From Plantago elongata (taxonomy: Eukaryota; Streptophyta; Magnoliopsida; Lamiales; Plantaginaceae): 21,783 bases of DNA. The position numbers and the translations under genes were made by a program. The stretch's first letter is position 1; the number at the start of each line of letters is the position of its first letter. Positions 1 to 9,464 of this stretch are shown in pieces. The stretch covers positions 1 through 21,783 of the forward strand of contig JAYMSP010002950.1 of assembly GCA_036897095.1 (NCBI GenBank), given 5' to 3'. The notes beneath the pieces are model-generated. The model had not been told where the DNA came from. It saw nothing but the letters and a program-made list of their open reading frames with translations, and searched no databases.

Positions 1-1478
1 AAAATATATTGTGAAATCATCACTCTATCTTCATACTCTCACAAACAGAACTCACCAAACCAACATTTTACAGATTACATCAAATGTGGGTTTCTTACCA
101 ATTGTCCAAGTGCAGAAAAAAGCTGGTCCATTGAAGTTTCCGTTTGATCGCAGGGTAAAAAGATGAAAGTAGTGCAAGAATCCTCCCACTCCCATGAGAT
201 TTGAATTTTCGTGATCTTTCAAATTAATCCCTTCATTTTCAATAACAACAAAGCTTTTAGTTCATTTTATTGTTGAATTCTGCAAAGAGTTTGCCTAGAT
301 TTTAGGATTACAGTGCTATTTATTGTTTGGTTGAATTTCAATGGTAATTTATGAGATATTTTTATTATTTGTTGAAGGTTTATGGGTTAATATTGAATTT
401 CTATTATATATATAATTTTTTAAAGGTATACTAGTAATTTCGAAGGAAAAATTCAGGGTCAGCAATTGCTGCCCCTTGCACCTTACTGTGTCCGTGCCTG
501 TGTACGTGAGGAGATTTGGTTAAAATATTAATGTTATTATTTTACTTGAATTCAGAATTTTCATTCATATATACTATAAATCCCGATGACTATAAATTTA
601 ATATGGCGTAAAAATACACTAAGCATGTTATACAAAAAAATATATGAATTTAAGTAATTAGGTTTCAAATAAATGATTATCATTTTTCGAGTTGAATTAG
701 TATATCAATTAGTGTGAAATTATATGTTTTGATTTAATTGAAGAATAAATTTTGAGTTTGTTTTAGTTTTAACCCGTAAATTATTTTATTAATATAAAAT
801 TAAGAACAAGAGCTCTCAAACAAACAATTACAAAGTACTACACCACATAAGCCAAACCAAGGAACAATTGCTACACCATAACTATAAAGTCATTCAAAAC
901 ATTAAAACCAAAATTTTATAAACTAAAACTATGTCACAATGCCTTTAGATGCCGCAAAGATCATACGATCAACCGATCAACCAAGACCAATTTTTAAATA
1001 TTATCTTTTTAATGATAAGTTATTTTTTGTTGGGATTAAATTAGAAATTAAAATATAATTAATTAATTGTATAAGGAAGACACATTGTGTTTTTTTAATG
1101 ATAAATTATTATTTTTTAGGATAAATTAGAGCTTAAAATTGTGAAGGACATGTTGATTTTTTGAAATTAAACTTTAATTTATATTTGTATTACAAATGTC
1201 CTATTTAATTTAAATTAAGTACTCAATTGCACAACTTTGATAAATTATCCATGTATATATATGATGATGTACTAAATTGGTAGTGATACCACTGTACATT
1301 ACTAGAAATTCAAAAATAGGTGATTTATATAAAATGTGGTATTTCGATAAATATCACTTTCATCAAATATGATATTTCAACACAAATACAATTTCAATTA
1401 TCATTTTTTAAAATGAACCCAAATATCATAAATTTACATATTGTAAAATACCTCTTCAAACCTATTGGTCTCTTATCA
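1..1478. other. AT-rich intergenic stretch, no gene seen
   Basis: Very AT-rich sequence with no reading frame that looks like protein. A perfect 12-bp palindrome (CAGCAATTGCTG, 460-471) sits inside GGG...CCC flanks (456-475), in a short GC-richer patch that resembles transposon-derived sequence scattered in plant genomes. The bases around 1290-1315 (CACT...ACTAGAAATTCAAAAATAG) loosely recall the end of a CACTA element, but the motif is interrupted and I do not claim it. Confidence 0.5.
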
Positions 1479-1613
1479 CATATTCACGTTTGCAATTTAG
1501 ATGCAACCGTACCAAAATCTGGCCCCTCATATGATATACCTGTTGTAGCTCGTGACCATACTGGTTTTGTGCTGGTATGGAGTCGCAAAAAACTTGAATG
1601 TCGAAACTGTTGA
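1479..1613 (+). pseudogene. Decayed RNase H-like fragment (RVT_3 type, LINE/retroelement origin)
   Basis: About 40 codons are open here. They read CNLDATVPKSG, then VVARDHTGFVLVWSRKK. This fits the start of the plant RNase H-like (RVT_3) domain that often ends LINE reverse transcriptases: a first strand ending in the catalytic Asp (xLDAxV), then a V-V-R-D-x-x-G strand. Only the first third of the domain is present; the later catalytic Glu and Asp are missing and the frame closes at 1611-1613. The open frame continues upstream to 1320, but that part is AT-rich and looks like chance. Family assignment rests on motif memory only. It is surely not a functional gene. Confidence 0.45.
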
Positions 1614-1619
1614 AACATT

Positions 1620-1804
1620 ATGTGGCTAAGCCATCTCTATGGCAAAAATAATAGCGGTAGACGCTCCAAATTTACATTAAAAAATTAAAATTTTAATTTA
1701 ATTTGTAGGGTACCATGTGGCTAAGCCATCTCTATGGCAAAAATAATAGCGGTAGACGCTCTGAATTTACAATAAAAAATTTAAATTTAAATTTGTGGGG
1801 TACC
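1620..1804. repeat. Tandem duplication, 95-bp and 90-bp copies
   Basis: Copy 1 is 1620-1714 and copy 2 is 1715-1804. Both begin ATGTGGCTAAGCCATCTC, continue through a shared block containing AGCGGTAGACGCTC, pass through an AT-rich middle that differs by a few bases and a short indel, and end in GGGTACC. The duplication starts just after the RNase H fragment, so it is probably part of, or an insertion in, the same decayed element. Confidence 0.85.
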
Positions 1805-2884
1805 AACAACCTGCAAGACAACACGAAAGGAAATGCCTGAACGTAAAATCCAAAATGAGACACCGGTGTGATGCCAATCGAGAGGACTCCGACGTTCAAG
1901 CTAGTGAGTCTAGAAGATGTGAAATAAACTGTAAATAAAAGACAAAGAGTACTTATCCTGATTAAGGTGGTGTAGTTCTTATGGCGGCTAAAAGGAGTCA
2001 GCTGGGCAATCGGTTGGCTAGACGAATGGTTGAACGAACTAGGTGAGGTCGGACAGACGTTAGAAGATGTTGTGATGGTGATCAGATGATGCGGTGATGG
2101 AGGTTATGGAATAGACGGTGTTCAAAACTAAAGTACGGAAGAGACAATTGCAGAGAGAGCTTTAGTTGCTAGGGTTTCACTAGTACGTGTAGTTGCTAGA
2201 TATCAGATGATCTTTAGGGTTTCTCGTCTACTCCTTTTATAGATGGAGTTGCAGCATCTTCTAACGGGTTGATCACCATAAATCCCTTATTCGTCGGAAT
2301 TTAGTTGGAGAAGGAATCTACCTCACCTCCAAGTCCTAGTAACTGACTCCTGGTGTGGTGGAAGATGATGGTTGTCGTTGGAGAATGGTTCCTCCACATT
2401 TCTCTAAGTTTTCACCGGTAGGTCCATTTATTAGCCATTGAGCTTGTGTTGGCTGCACCTTTGCTCAATTTAGTGGATTGATCAAAGTAATTTGTATTGA
2501 GTGATTTATTGGATTAAACCAGCACATTAATTGAAATCATCATGTAGATAAATCTTGTTGGTTATGCCAACTCAATTCAGCTAATCGAAAGTCCATCTAA
2601 ACATGAGTATTTTATTGAGTAATTGAATCTTACTTAGAAATGTCTAAACAGTTGACTCGATTTTAATCGTGAATAAGTCCAGAGTGATTTTTTTTTCAAT
2701 ATAAAAGCAACGAACAATGTAATGTAATGGATTTTAATTTAACACCGTATGATGAACAAGTTACAAGTCATACCAATCACTATAATGCAAATCTCAAGAG
2801 CAAAATATTGCAGCACAACAAATACTATATAGCTAGTCTCTCCCTTCCAATTTTATGATTCTAACCGTCCTTGAAGTATACCTT
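1805..2884. other. Intergenic stretch, partly retroelement-like; 3' flank of the XXT gene
   Basis: From about 1805 to 2420 the sequence is GC-richer than its surroundings and resembles non-coding parts of plant LTR retroelements: a 'gactccgacgttcaag' phrase near 1885, 'gctagggtttcac' near 2170, and a 'ccttttatagatggag' phrase near 2236. No protein can be read and no LTR pair was found, so this is only an impression. About 2420-2690 shows nothing recognisable. About 2700-2884 is the likely 3' untranslated and downstream region of the minus-strand gene that ends at 2885; no perfect AATAAA signal is evident on that strand. Confidence 0.3.
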
Positions 2885-4423
2885 TTAAGATGATGAAACC
2901 TTGACAGCTTTAAAACCAGGATGAAGCAACCCAAGATCATCCTTAGCCGAATCTATCGGATTGTCCGTCTCATTTCTTATCGACTTCAACTTCATACTCG
3001 AAAGTGACCTATGCGCAAATCCATACATTTGCAAGATTTGATTATCCGCGAACGTGAATGCTCTGTCCATCTGCCCAAAACACCTCTCAGCTGGATAATC
3101 CCCGTACCTTTGACATGGCTTGCAACCCACAAAGTGAGTTACAAGTGGCCACCGGTGATCTCCTAAACCAGGATGGTGGTTCTCGATCATCTCCTCGTAC
3201 CTATCCACAATGATTCCCCAATAACCATGCAAATAATATGAATTCTCAAGATAAACCTTATCAGCCCACTTTTCCTTCTGTGTTGCCAGTATGTACACTA
3301 TAGCAGACTGATCATCCGCCTCGAATGCTGGCCTACCCTTCAATTCCTTCGTCAGAAGCTTTCCTGCTTCATCTCTGATCTCCCCTTTCGGCCCCATTGG
3401 AACCCATGCATCAAGCAGATCCAACGTCCATTGACAGTTCCGTATCAGAAAAACACCAGCATTCAGACCGATCCAGTTCTTCTGATCGTAAACCATGTCA
3501 TCCCAACCGTGCATTATGAAGTTGTGATCTTTGTACCTGTAACATAATTAATATGAATCAATTTCAAATTTCAATTGTTCAAACTTTTAAATGACATGAA
3601 TTATTTCATGATATCCGACCCTTAGTCAAAGGCCTAGGGAGCCAACTTGGGGGATCAATATAAGCAGGTTAATTTCAATACATAAGTGCACATACAACAA
3701 CATTTCGAACTTTTAGATGAGATAAAATTAATCAAATCGACAGTACCTTTCCCATGGGACCTCAAATGCCATATCTGTGAACATCGCGTCACTATCCATC
3801 CACCACAAGAACTCCACCTCCGGATGCGACAACAAAAGCTTCCTAACCAACGGCTGTTTCGCCCAATACCCTGCCATTTCCGCATCCAAAAGCGCAGTGT
3901 TATAAAACAGCTCCATCCCATGAAGCCTACAATAGTCCATCTTGTTCTTAATCGACCTCAACAAGTAATGATCCCCAACAGGATTCTCACACGGCTTAGG
4001 TGAAGAACCGGTAACCAACAACACCCGAGGCTTGTTCTCACCAATAAAATTCGGATGCTCCGGATTCTTCTTCAGCCAATCAGCCCTCTGCTGATCCCAA
4101 TCCGTGATCTTTGGCCCCAATGTGTACGGCTGAGACGCATCTCGCTTAAATTCAGGAACCCCATCCTCTTCGTCTTTGAACATCTTCATGATGTCAAATG
4201 CAGCTTCATTTTCACCACCCTCATTCTGTTTCTCGGCTACTTCCAACATGCGACGTGGAGTACGAGTCGTCTCTTCTTCTACTCCGTTCTTGGGGTGAGT
4301 CTCCTGTTTTCGAACACTGGGATTACCGCAGAAGACAATGAGCGTAAGGAGGAGGCAGAGGAAAGTGATCTTGGCATTGCGGAAGAGCCGGCGGAACCTG
4401 TTGGGATGGCCCCGAACCAACAT
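2885..4423 (-). CDS. Xyloglucan 6-xylosyltransferase, GT34 family (XXT1/XXT2-like)
   Basis: Type II Golgi enzyme that transfers xylose from UDP-xylose to O-6 of glucose in the beta-1,4-glucan backbone of xyloglucan, a main hemicellulose of primary walls. Coding sequence: complement of 3747-4423 joined to 2885-3536, 442 residues (the Arabidopsis XXT1/2 proteins are about 460). The 210-bp intron (3537-3746) is GT-AG and splits Arg226, restoring the family phrase PWERYKDHN. A short basic N-terminus precedes one membrane anchor (about residues 18-33), then a variable stem to about 95. The GT34 domain starts at PYTLGPKITDWD and carries PKPCENPVGDHYLL, the metal/UDP-binding DSD (210-212, in WWMDSDAMF), FEADDQSA, HPGLGDHRW and HFVGCKPC. 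The C-terminal LGLLHPGFKAVKV matches XXT1/2 better than XXT3-5, and galactomannan galactosyltransferases are more distant. All family motifs seen are intact. The start is chosen because the basic stretch plus anchor follows directly, as in XXT1/2. Confidence 0.93.
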
Positions 4424-4503
4424 TGTGATTTTGGGATCTGGAGAGATCAGTGTTTGAGGAACTTGTTGTGAGTAATGGAAAATGTGAGCATGTTGGATGC
4501 ATG

Positions 4504-4512
4504 TAATTATAA
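4504..4512 (-). promoter_or_regulatory. Possible TATA element of the XXT gene
   Basis: On the minus strand this reads TTATAATTA, about 80 bases upstream of the XXT start codon. A transcription start 25-35 bases further on would leave a 5' leader of roughly 50 bases, which is plausible for a plant gene. Only position and AT content support it. Confidence 0.3.
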
Positions 4513-4559
4513 GGAATACTGTTGGAGTGAAATGAAGAGGACAACATGGGTTGCACGTT

Positions 4560-5445
4560 TTGGAGACGACTAAATTTTAAGTCATTTTTTACTCGTTAAG
4601 TATCAGAACGTCTTGATTAATGTTTCTTGTCTCTAGAGCATCTCTTTCTTTATTTTTCTTCTTCTTCCAATTCAATCAAAGCTCAATCAACTTGTACTTA
4701 ATAATGAGGCATGTAAAGCTAATATGTGATCGTGCACTTCTAGTAAATATTCTACTAGTAAATATGGGAAATGGCGGACATATTAATATATCATCTCAAC
4801 TTTCAAGGGTAAAATTATAATATGAATAGTAATTGATTAGTGGGTGAATTGTTTTTTTTAAAAAGTATTACATATAAAACATTTCTTTTTTAAATTTTAA
4901 AAGGCCCCTAGATCTGTTCCCTCCATCGCGTATCGTGGAACTTCTAAATTTAATGCAATCAAGTTTAGTTGATGTATTATAATCTACAAATTTCATTCTA
5001 AATTAAATGCCTCTTATATTAGGTAAAGAGTCATAGATTAAAAAGAAGGGAGAAATGCATTTATAAAACTTGATTATGAAATTACGATTTACATTTGTTA
5101 TATTAAAACTATGATTTTAGTGTTTAATTAGATAATTAATTAATCTAATTAATGGCATTTTATATAAAGAAATAAGAATTGTATTATAAATTTTTGCTAA
5201 ACAGGGAAACAAGACATCTATAGTTGATACATATACGTACAATACATGCATGATATTTGAATTTGGACGTAGATAATAACTAGTTTTAAATTGTTAAGTT
5301 TTGCAAAAATGTATATATGGTCCCCAAGATTTGGCCTGTAGTTAGACATACACAATACCACGTGTAAATGAGGTATCATGTTTAATCCCGAACTTTCACT
5401 ATGATAAATGCACAACACTCGTTTTAACACTCGTTTTATCATGCG
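4560..5445. other. Intergenic, AT-rich, some transposon-like phrases
   Basis: No gene is seen. A phrase running from 'ggtccccaagatttggcc' (about 5320) through 'ccacgtgtaaatgagg' to 'cccgaactttcactatg' near 5400 resembles a non-coding repeat widespread in plant transposons. A 15-mer ATTTGGACGTAGATA near 5262 also occurs near 18248 in the LTR-like stretch, which hints weakly at a shared element. The small reading frames here have no protein character. Confidence 0.35.
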
Positions 5446-5690
5446 TATTAATGCAAATGTGTTGTTGCGTTGAATCTATAATACCGCTCGATGTGGTGGC
5501 AGCCGTGGAAGCGGTCGTGGGGCGGAGGTACCGCGGCTGCACGTCCACGATCAGAATGTGTATTGTGACGATCGATTAAATTTGGTTGTCGGAATTTTTT
5601 TAATTTTTCTTTTCTTTTTAATAATTTCAAATTGAAATACTAATTGCATATTGAAACGAATAACAACTATATTTTCAAACATATACGAAT

Positions 5691-6847
5691 AACGGCTATA
5701 TTTTTTCTAAAATGATTTTTTTTTATTGAATTGGGAAGGAAACAATACAACTTAATACAACTTTTAGAAATTAAAATAACAAACTAGTACGGAATTTGAA
5801 TCTACAACAGATAAACACAAACATAAAACACCATTTGATTGTACTGCTTCAAGAATCATCCCCAAACTCTCGGCCCAACACCTTGTACACCTTCCTTTGA
5901 TCCGGGGTCATCTGAGTTGGGTCGATACTGAGCAACTAGAGATACATCTGCAGCCTTTGAGTGCGAGCTAAGTCGGCATTGGTCTGGTTAGTTGCCGCTT
6001 CTATCTGTAGACGTTTCTCCTCTTTTCTTTCGAAGAACGCCAACCTCCTCTGCTCAATCTCAATCCTCTGTGCCTCCAGTTGCCGATGTTCAGCAAAATC
6101 GTTCTTGAAGTCAGCTAAATCACTGGCGGAGGAGTTTGAAGAAAGATCGCTTTTCCTGAGGGTCTTCGCCTTATCCCGACCCATGGGACGCTCCACGAAG
6201 TCATCACTACTTTCACTCATGCACATTTTCTTCCTCGAGCTTTCGTCCGTGTCTTCGCCTTCCGCATCATGGAGTTCAAAATCCGGAATATCTTCCCCGG
6301 CTGGACCGTTGTAGTTCATCTTCGTTTTCCACTGTTGATAATCTTCATGGCATGGCTACAGTGCATTGGTTCGAAATCTTCACCTTGTTTATGATTCATC
6401 TTGTAGATGTGTTTGGCGTACTCAATGACCCGGCCTTTGCTTCATCTTTGCTCCTCGATGCAGCCATCTTTTCCTTTCATCGAACTGGCAGCTGCATCAG
6501 TGGAGGTTGTGTCTCCGGGACAGTTTGCTGCGATCCCTCATAACCGTCCGGACGGAATACATCTTGAGAGTTGAAAGGATTGTGTGGTTCATTTGGGTTG
6601 TTGTTTGGATTGGTGGATGATTCCGACTGTGGTAGCCCATATTGCTGAACATTTGCTCGATTTCAGCCGGATCTTTGTCCGCCGACCAAGCAGCAAGATT
6701 TGGATTCATTTTGATTTTTGGTAGTGATTAAAAGAGTGTTTTGAGTTTAATAGAGAGAAAGAAAGAGTGTTTGGAGGTGTGAAGAATGAAGTGAAAAATG
6801 ATCCTCTATTGATAGATCCCGAAAAAATATGACCGTTTATAGCCGTT
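5691..6847. mobile_element. Degenerate PIF/Harbinger-type element core, bracketed by inverted repeats
   Basis: The pseudogene at 5849-6709 lies between two related inverted sequences. AACGGCTATATTTTTTC at 5691-5707 is matched in inverse by GAAAAAATAT (6821-6830) and TATAGCCGTT (6838-6847), with seven extra bases between the two right-hand parts. These look like subterminal repeats of the element that carried the gene. True terminal repeats and a 3-bp target duplication could not be fixed. The element may extend to about 5450 on the left (GC-rich block 5480-5555) and about 7110 on the right (hairpin cluster). No transposase (ORF2, DDE) frame is present, so the copy is non-autonomous or truncated. 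Confidence 0.45.
5849..6709 (-). pseudogene. Broken Harbinger ORF1-like (Myb/NAM-associated) gene, Myb domain missing
   Basis: On the minus strand the pieces match the plant proteins often labelled 'glutathione S-transferase T3-like' or NAM-associated, which descend from ORF1 of PIF/Harbinger elements; ORF1 normally carries a Myb/trihelix domain and acts with the transposase. From 6709 the frame gives MNPNLAAWSADKDP. After a frameshift near 6640 a second frame continues with the asparagine/proline-rich LPQSESSTNPNNNPNEP. A later piece (about 6440-6340) has VIEYAKHIYK and a degraded HCW-type helix. Another frameshift leads to QQWKTKMNYNGPAGED, then an acidic linker, ERPMGRDKAK, and a Glu/Arg-rich coiled coil (EAQRIEIEQRRLAFFERKEE). 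A TAG at 5936-5938 interrupts the C-terminus, which resumes as TPDQRKVYKVLGREFGDDS to a stop at 5849-5851. The roughly 100-residue Myb domain expected between the N-terminal and VIEY pieces is absent. The Met at 6319 is internal, not a real start. Confidence 0.7.
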
Positions 6848-6924
6848 GATGTATTTTTTATTTTTTATTAATAAACAAATACATTTAAAAAAATTAAGAA
6901 AATGTGTCAGATGCAATCAGGACC

Positions 6925-7012
6925 GGACACGTGTCCCTGCCAAACGGCTGGGACACTAGCCGTTTTGTGGCTGGCCCAGCTCCTCGATCGGTTGTAGCAC
7001 AACCGATCGAGG
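6925..7012. repeat. Cluster of palindromes and hairpins, one with perfect 14-bp arms
   Basis: Three inverted repeats are packed together. GGACACGTGTCC (6925-6936) is a perfect palindrome containing CACGTG. AAACGGCT (6942-6949) pairs with AGCCGTTT (6958-6965); an alternative pairing uses GTGTCCC (6931-6937) and GGGACAC (6950-6956). CCTCGATCGGTTGT (6982-6995) and ACAACCGATCGAGG (6999-7012) form perfect 14-bp arms with a 3-base loop. The block is clearly GC-richer than its flanks and lies just outside the right inverted sequence of the Harbinger-like remnant, so I read it as the structured end of that element or of a MITE inserted in it. Confidence 0.8.
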
Positions 7013-7109
7013 TGTGGAGCAGTAATGGCTGCTTCGCAGTCGTCCACAGTGAATGAATCTGTCGCGGTCCATAGTGAACGATCTAAGAGGGAGCTTTTGC
7101 ACACATTTT

Positions 7110-8735
7110 AAATAACATAATGCTCCCCTTTCTATTTTCTTTTTGCATTAATTTGGCGTAACAAGACACAAAAGAAGATTTATAGTTGAGGGTTTTCGTG
7201 CACAATTCATTAATAAGTCAGGAATTATTTGGTACTAATTATGGACCAATCATCCCTTAACTACTTGTGAATATGAAACTGCTAATACGTTCATTATCAA
7301 TTTTTAACTTGTTTTAAAAACTCATTAATTTCAGGTAAACATAGTATACATATCATAGGGTTAATACTATTCTAAGCTACACCTTAACTTTGTCGAATTT
7401 AACTTTGTTGAATCTGAAATATACTATTGATAAAAAATTAAAAGGGAATGTTGAGTGCTAATTTTTAAGAAAATAGCTAAATCTACATTTCACCCTTGTG
7501 AAGTTCAAGATGTTCTAGAAGAGTAGGGGCCTTCCCTTTTTCGTTCTTGGAGAAGATTACGGATCTCGTAGTGAATATAATTAAGAATGAACATGTACGG
7601 TACAGTGATGTACTAGTAAACCACTTCTATCAGTACCTGATGGGAATTGATGGTGCAACTTTTTAAATGGTTGTTTAGCCTAGATTAGATCTAAATTAAG
7701 AATACATAATTCCATGTTTGACTTTCTAACGTGAAAGATAGAATGACTAAACTTCTACCAAAATTGATTTGTTATTTAGAATATTGAGAAAAATAATTTC
7801 AATTAATTATTTATATAATTTTTTATACAAATTATATAAAAATATAACTGAAATTGAATTATCTCAATCTAAATACTATCCAAAATAACCTATAAGTGTT
7901 CGTGTAGTGTATTTACAGATTCTTCTTTTTATCCTTCTTCCATTGCGTACTAATTAGTTAGTTAACCTTTACAAATTTGCAATAGGAACATCAATGAAAC
8001 ATAGCAGATGGAATCAACACTTGAAGAACAATGCTTTGATAATGGTGAATGCGTGTGTAATTGTCGTTCATCCTTTAGTCCTATACTTCCTCTTCCTACA
8101 AATAGCTCTACATTCCGATCTTCATCATCGACAACCAACTGCATCTTCCACAGTAGATTCACCCTTTTATGGAGCTGGATTTGGGGTGAAACGACAATCA
8201 ACCAAAGACAACAAAACTAAACAAAAAATGTAGAGGAGAAGAATTAGAATAATTTGATAACAATTTCATCTGCAACACATAATGAAACAAACATTGAAGA
8301 GAGAAAGATGATCGGGATAGTAAGAAAGTGGACAGAGAAGAAATCGTGAGAGAATAACGAAAAAAGGACATGTGAAAGAAAAAGGAAAATCACAATCAGA
8401 TAAGAATGATTTGTTAAACACTCACGACATTTCGTTTCCCACGCGCCCTTACACGCGCCAAGTTGTGGGTATATACTACTTTTAATAAATGGAAGTAATT
8501 AATTTAAGTATCCGAATAAGTGTGATTTGGTTTCTATTACAATTTTCTTTTTCTTAAATTGTCAAATTTAGTTTCTCTTTTTTTTATTCGAACAAAACAA
8601 AAATTCCACGTAGGACAAAGGAAATGCTGATGCTGGAGGGGTGGTCAACGGCATGGATTTATCTATAATTGTTTGAGATCGATGGGCCAAAGTGAAATTA
8701 GCGAATTTTTAAGGTGTACCTTTTGTAATTCGCCC
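7110..8735. other. Intergenic; nothing recognisable except a weak open stretch at 7962-8233
   Basis: Mostly AT-rich with no gene. At 7962-8233 overlapping frames of 70-79 codons stay open on both strands and the base composition is somewhat coding-like, but none of the translations resembles a family I know, and no splice partners or conserved motifs are visible. It may be a decayed exon or element piece. The GC-richer patch near 8440-8470 (cacgcgcccttacacgcgcc) has a short imperfect direct repeat and no other interpretation. Confidence 0.3.
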
Positions 8736-8836
8736 CTACTACTACTACTGTTGCTGCTGCTGCGACGACTACTACTACCACCACTACTACCACCACTACC
8801 ACCACTACCACTACTACTACTACTCCTACTACTATT
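8736..8836. repeat. Impure trinucleotide microsatellite (CTA/CTG/CCA)
   Basis: About 33 trinucleotides, mainly CTA and CCA with a short CTG run near 8750-8763 and a few interruptions (CGA, TCC). Read on the minus strand it produces a run of valine codons, which explains a spurious poly-valine reading frame. Such arrays are often length-variable. Confidence 0.95.
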
Positions 8837-8839
8837 ATA

Positions 8840-9370
8840 AATTGTATAACAATGAATAAAAATACAATTACGTATACTAATTTAAGTAAGTAATTATATT
8901 TCATTAAACATAATGATTGAGATTTTGGGAGGATAAGTTAATTTTTATTATTTTATTCAACAAAAATGATGATTCATTCGATGGAAAGTAACCATCATCT
9001 CTGATTTTAGCAAGCAAAAATCTGTTGGCCGCTTTTGAAGAGGTCATCATATTTTCAATCATAGCCGACTAATGGGATGGACATTTATCACGTGCATCAA
9101 TTTAATTGGTCGTTTGGTTTGAAATTTCCGAACCTAAATATGAACACCAAGAACTTCTTGATTTTTCAAAACAAACTGTCCATAATCTTCAAAATAATTA
9201 TTTAATACCTATATTATAGTTGGTCCAGATCTGGAGCCTTAAAGTGTAAACTGAAGTAATGGACTAACAATGTACTACCACTACCATTACTTGTAAATTC
9301 TTCCAGCCCATATACAGAACAGCCCAACCCAATAAGTAAATGTTTATCTTCCTTGAATACTTTACAGCTA
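8840..9370. other. Intergenic and upstream region of the HSBP gene
   Basis: No gene is seen. Possible regulatory words are a G-box core CACGTG at 9089-9094 and a two-unit heat-shock-element-like GAAATTTC at 9121-9128 (nGAAnnTTCn). The latter is only two units and about 340 bases from the start codon, so it would be weak at best. Either could occur by chance in sequence of this composition. Confidence 0.3.
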
Positions 9371-9371
9371 C

Positions 9372-9377
9372 TATATA
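9372..9377 (+). promoter_or_regulatory. Probable TATA box of the HSBP gene
   Basis: TATATA in the context ctactatatacta, about 90 bases before the start codon. A transcription start near 9405 would give a leader of about 60 bases that is rich in CT and CA, as is usual for plant leaders. The position fits, but the motif alone is common in AT-rich DNA. Confidence 0.45.
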
Positions 9378-9464
9378 CTAGCTGAGCTCTTTCGGTTTCA
9401 AAATTTCAAAATCACTCTCCAAAAAGTTCCAGTCCGATCTTCTTCTCTCCACTCTCTCGGAAAA

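Noticed and set aside
1290..1320. CACTA transposon terminus
   Set aside because: The CACT...ACTAGAAATTC match is interrupted by seven bases and no opposite end was found.
4055..4471. 138-codon frame on the plus strand opposite XXT exon 1
   Set aside because: It lies antisense to a conserved GT34 coding exon and has no recognisable motif; the same holds for 3686-4003.
5961..6314. 117-codon frame on the plus strand
   Set aside because: It is the antisense of the Glu/Arg-rich coiled-coil coding region, which makes Ser/Leu-rich frames by complementarity.
6907..7104. 65-codon frame on the minus strand through the hairpin cluster
   Set aside because: The frame is explained by GC-rich palindromic DNA with few stops; the product has no protein character.
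8698..8904. Valine-rich 68-residue protein on the minus strand
   Set aside because: It is the translation of the trinucleotide microsatellite at 8736-8836.
9121..9128. Heat shock element controlling HSBP
   Set aside because: Only two nGAAn units, about 340 bases from the start codon and with a wrongly spaced third unit; too weak to list as a regulatory site.
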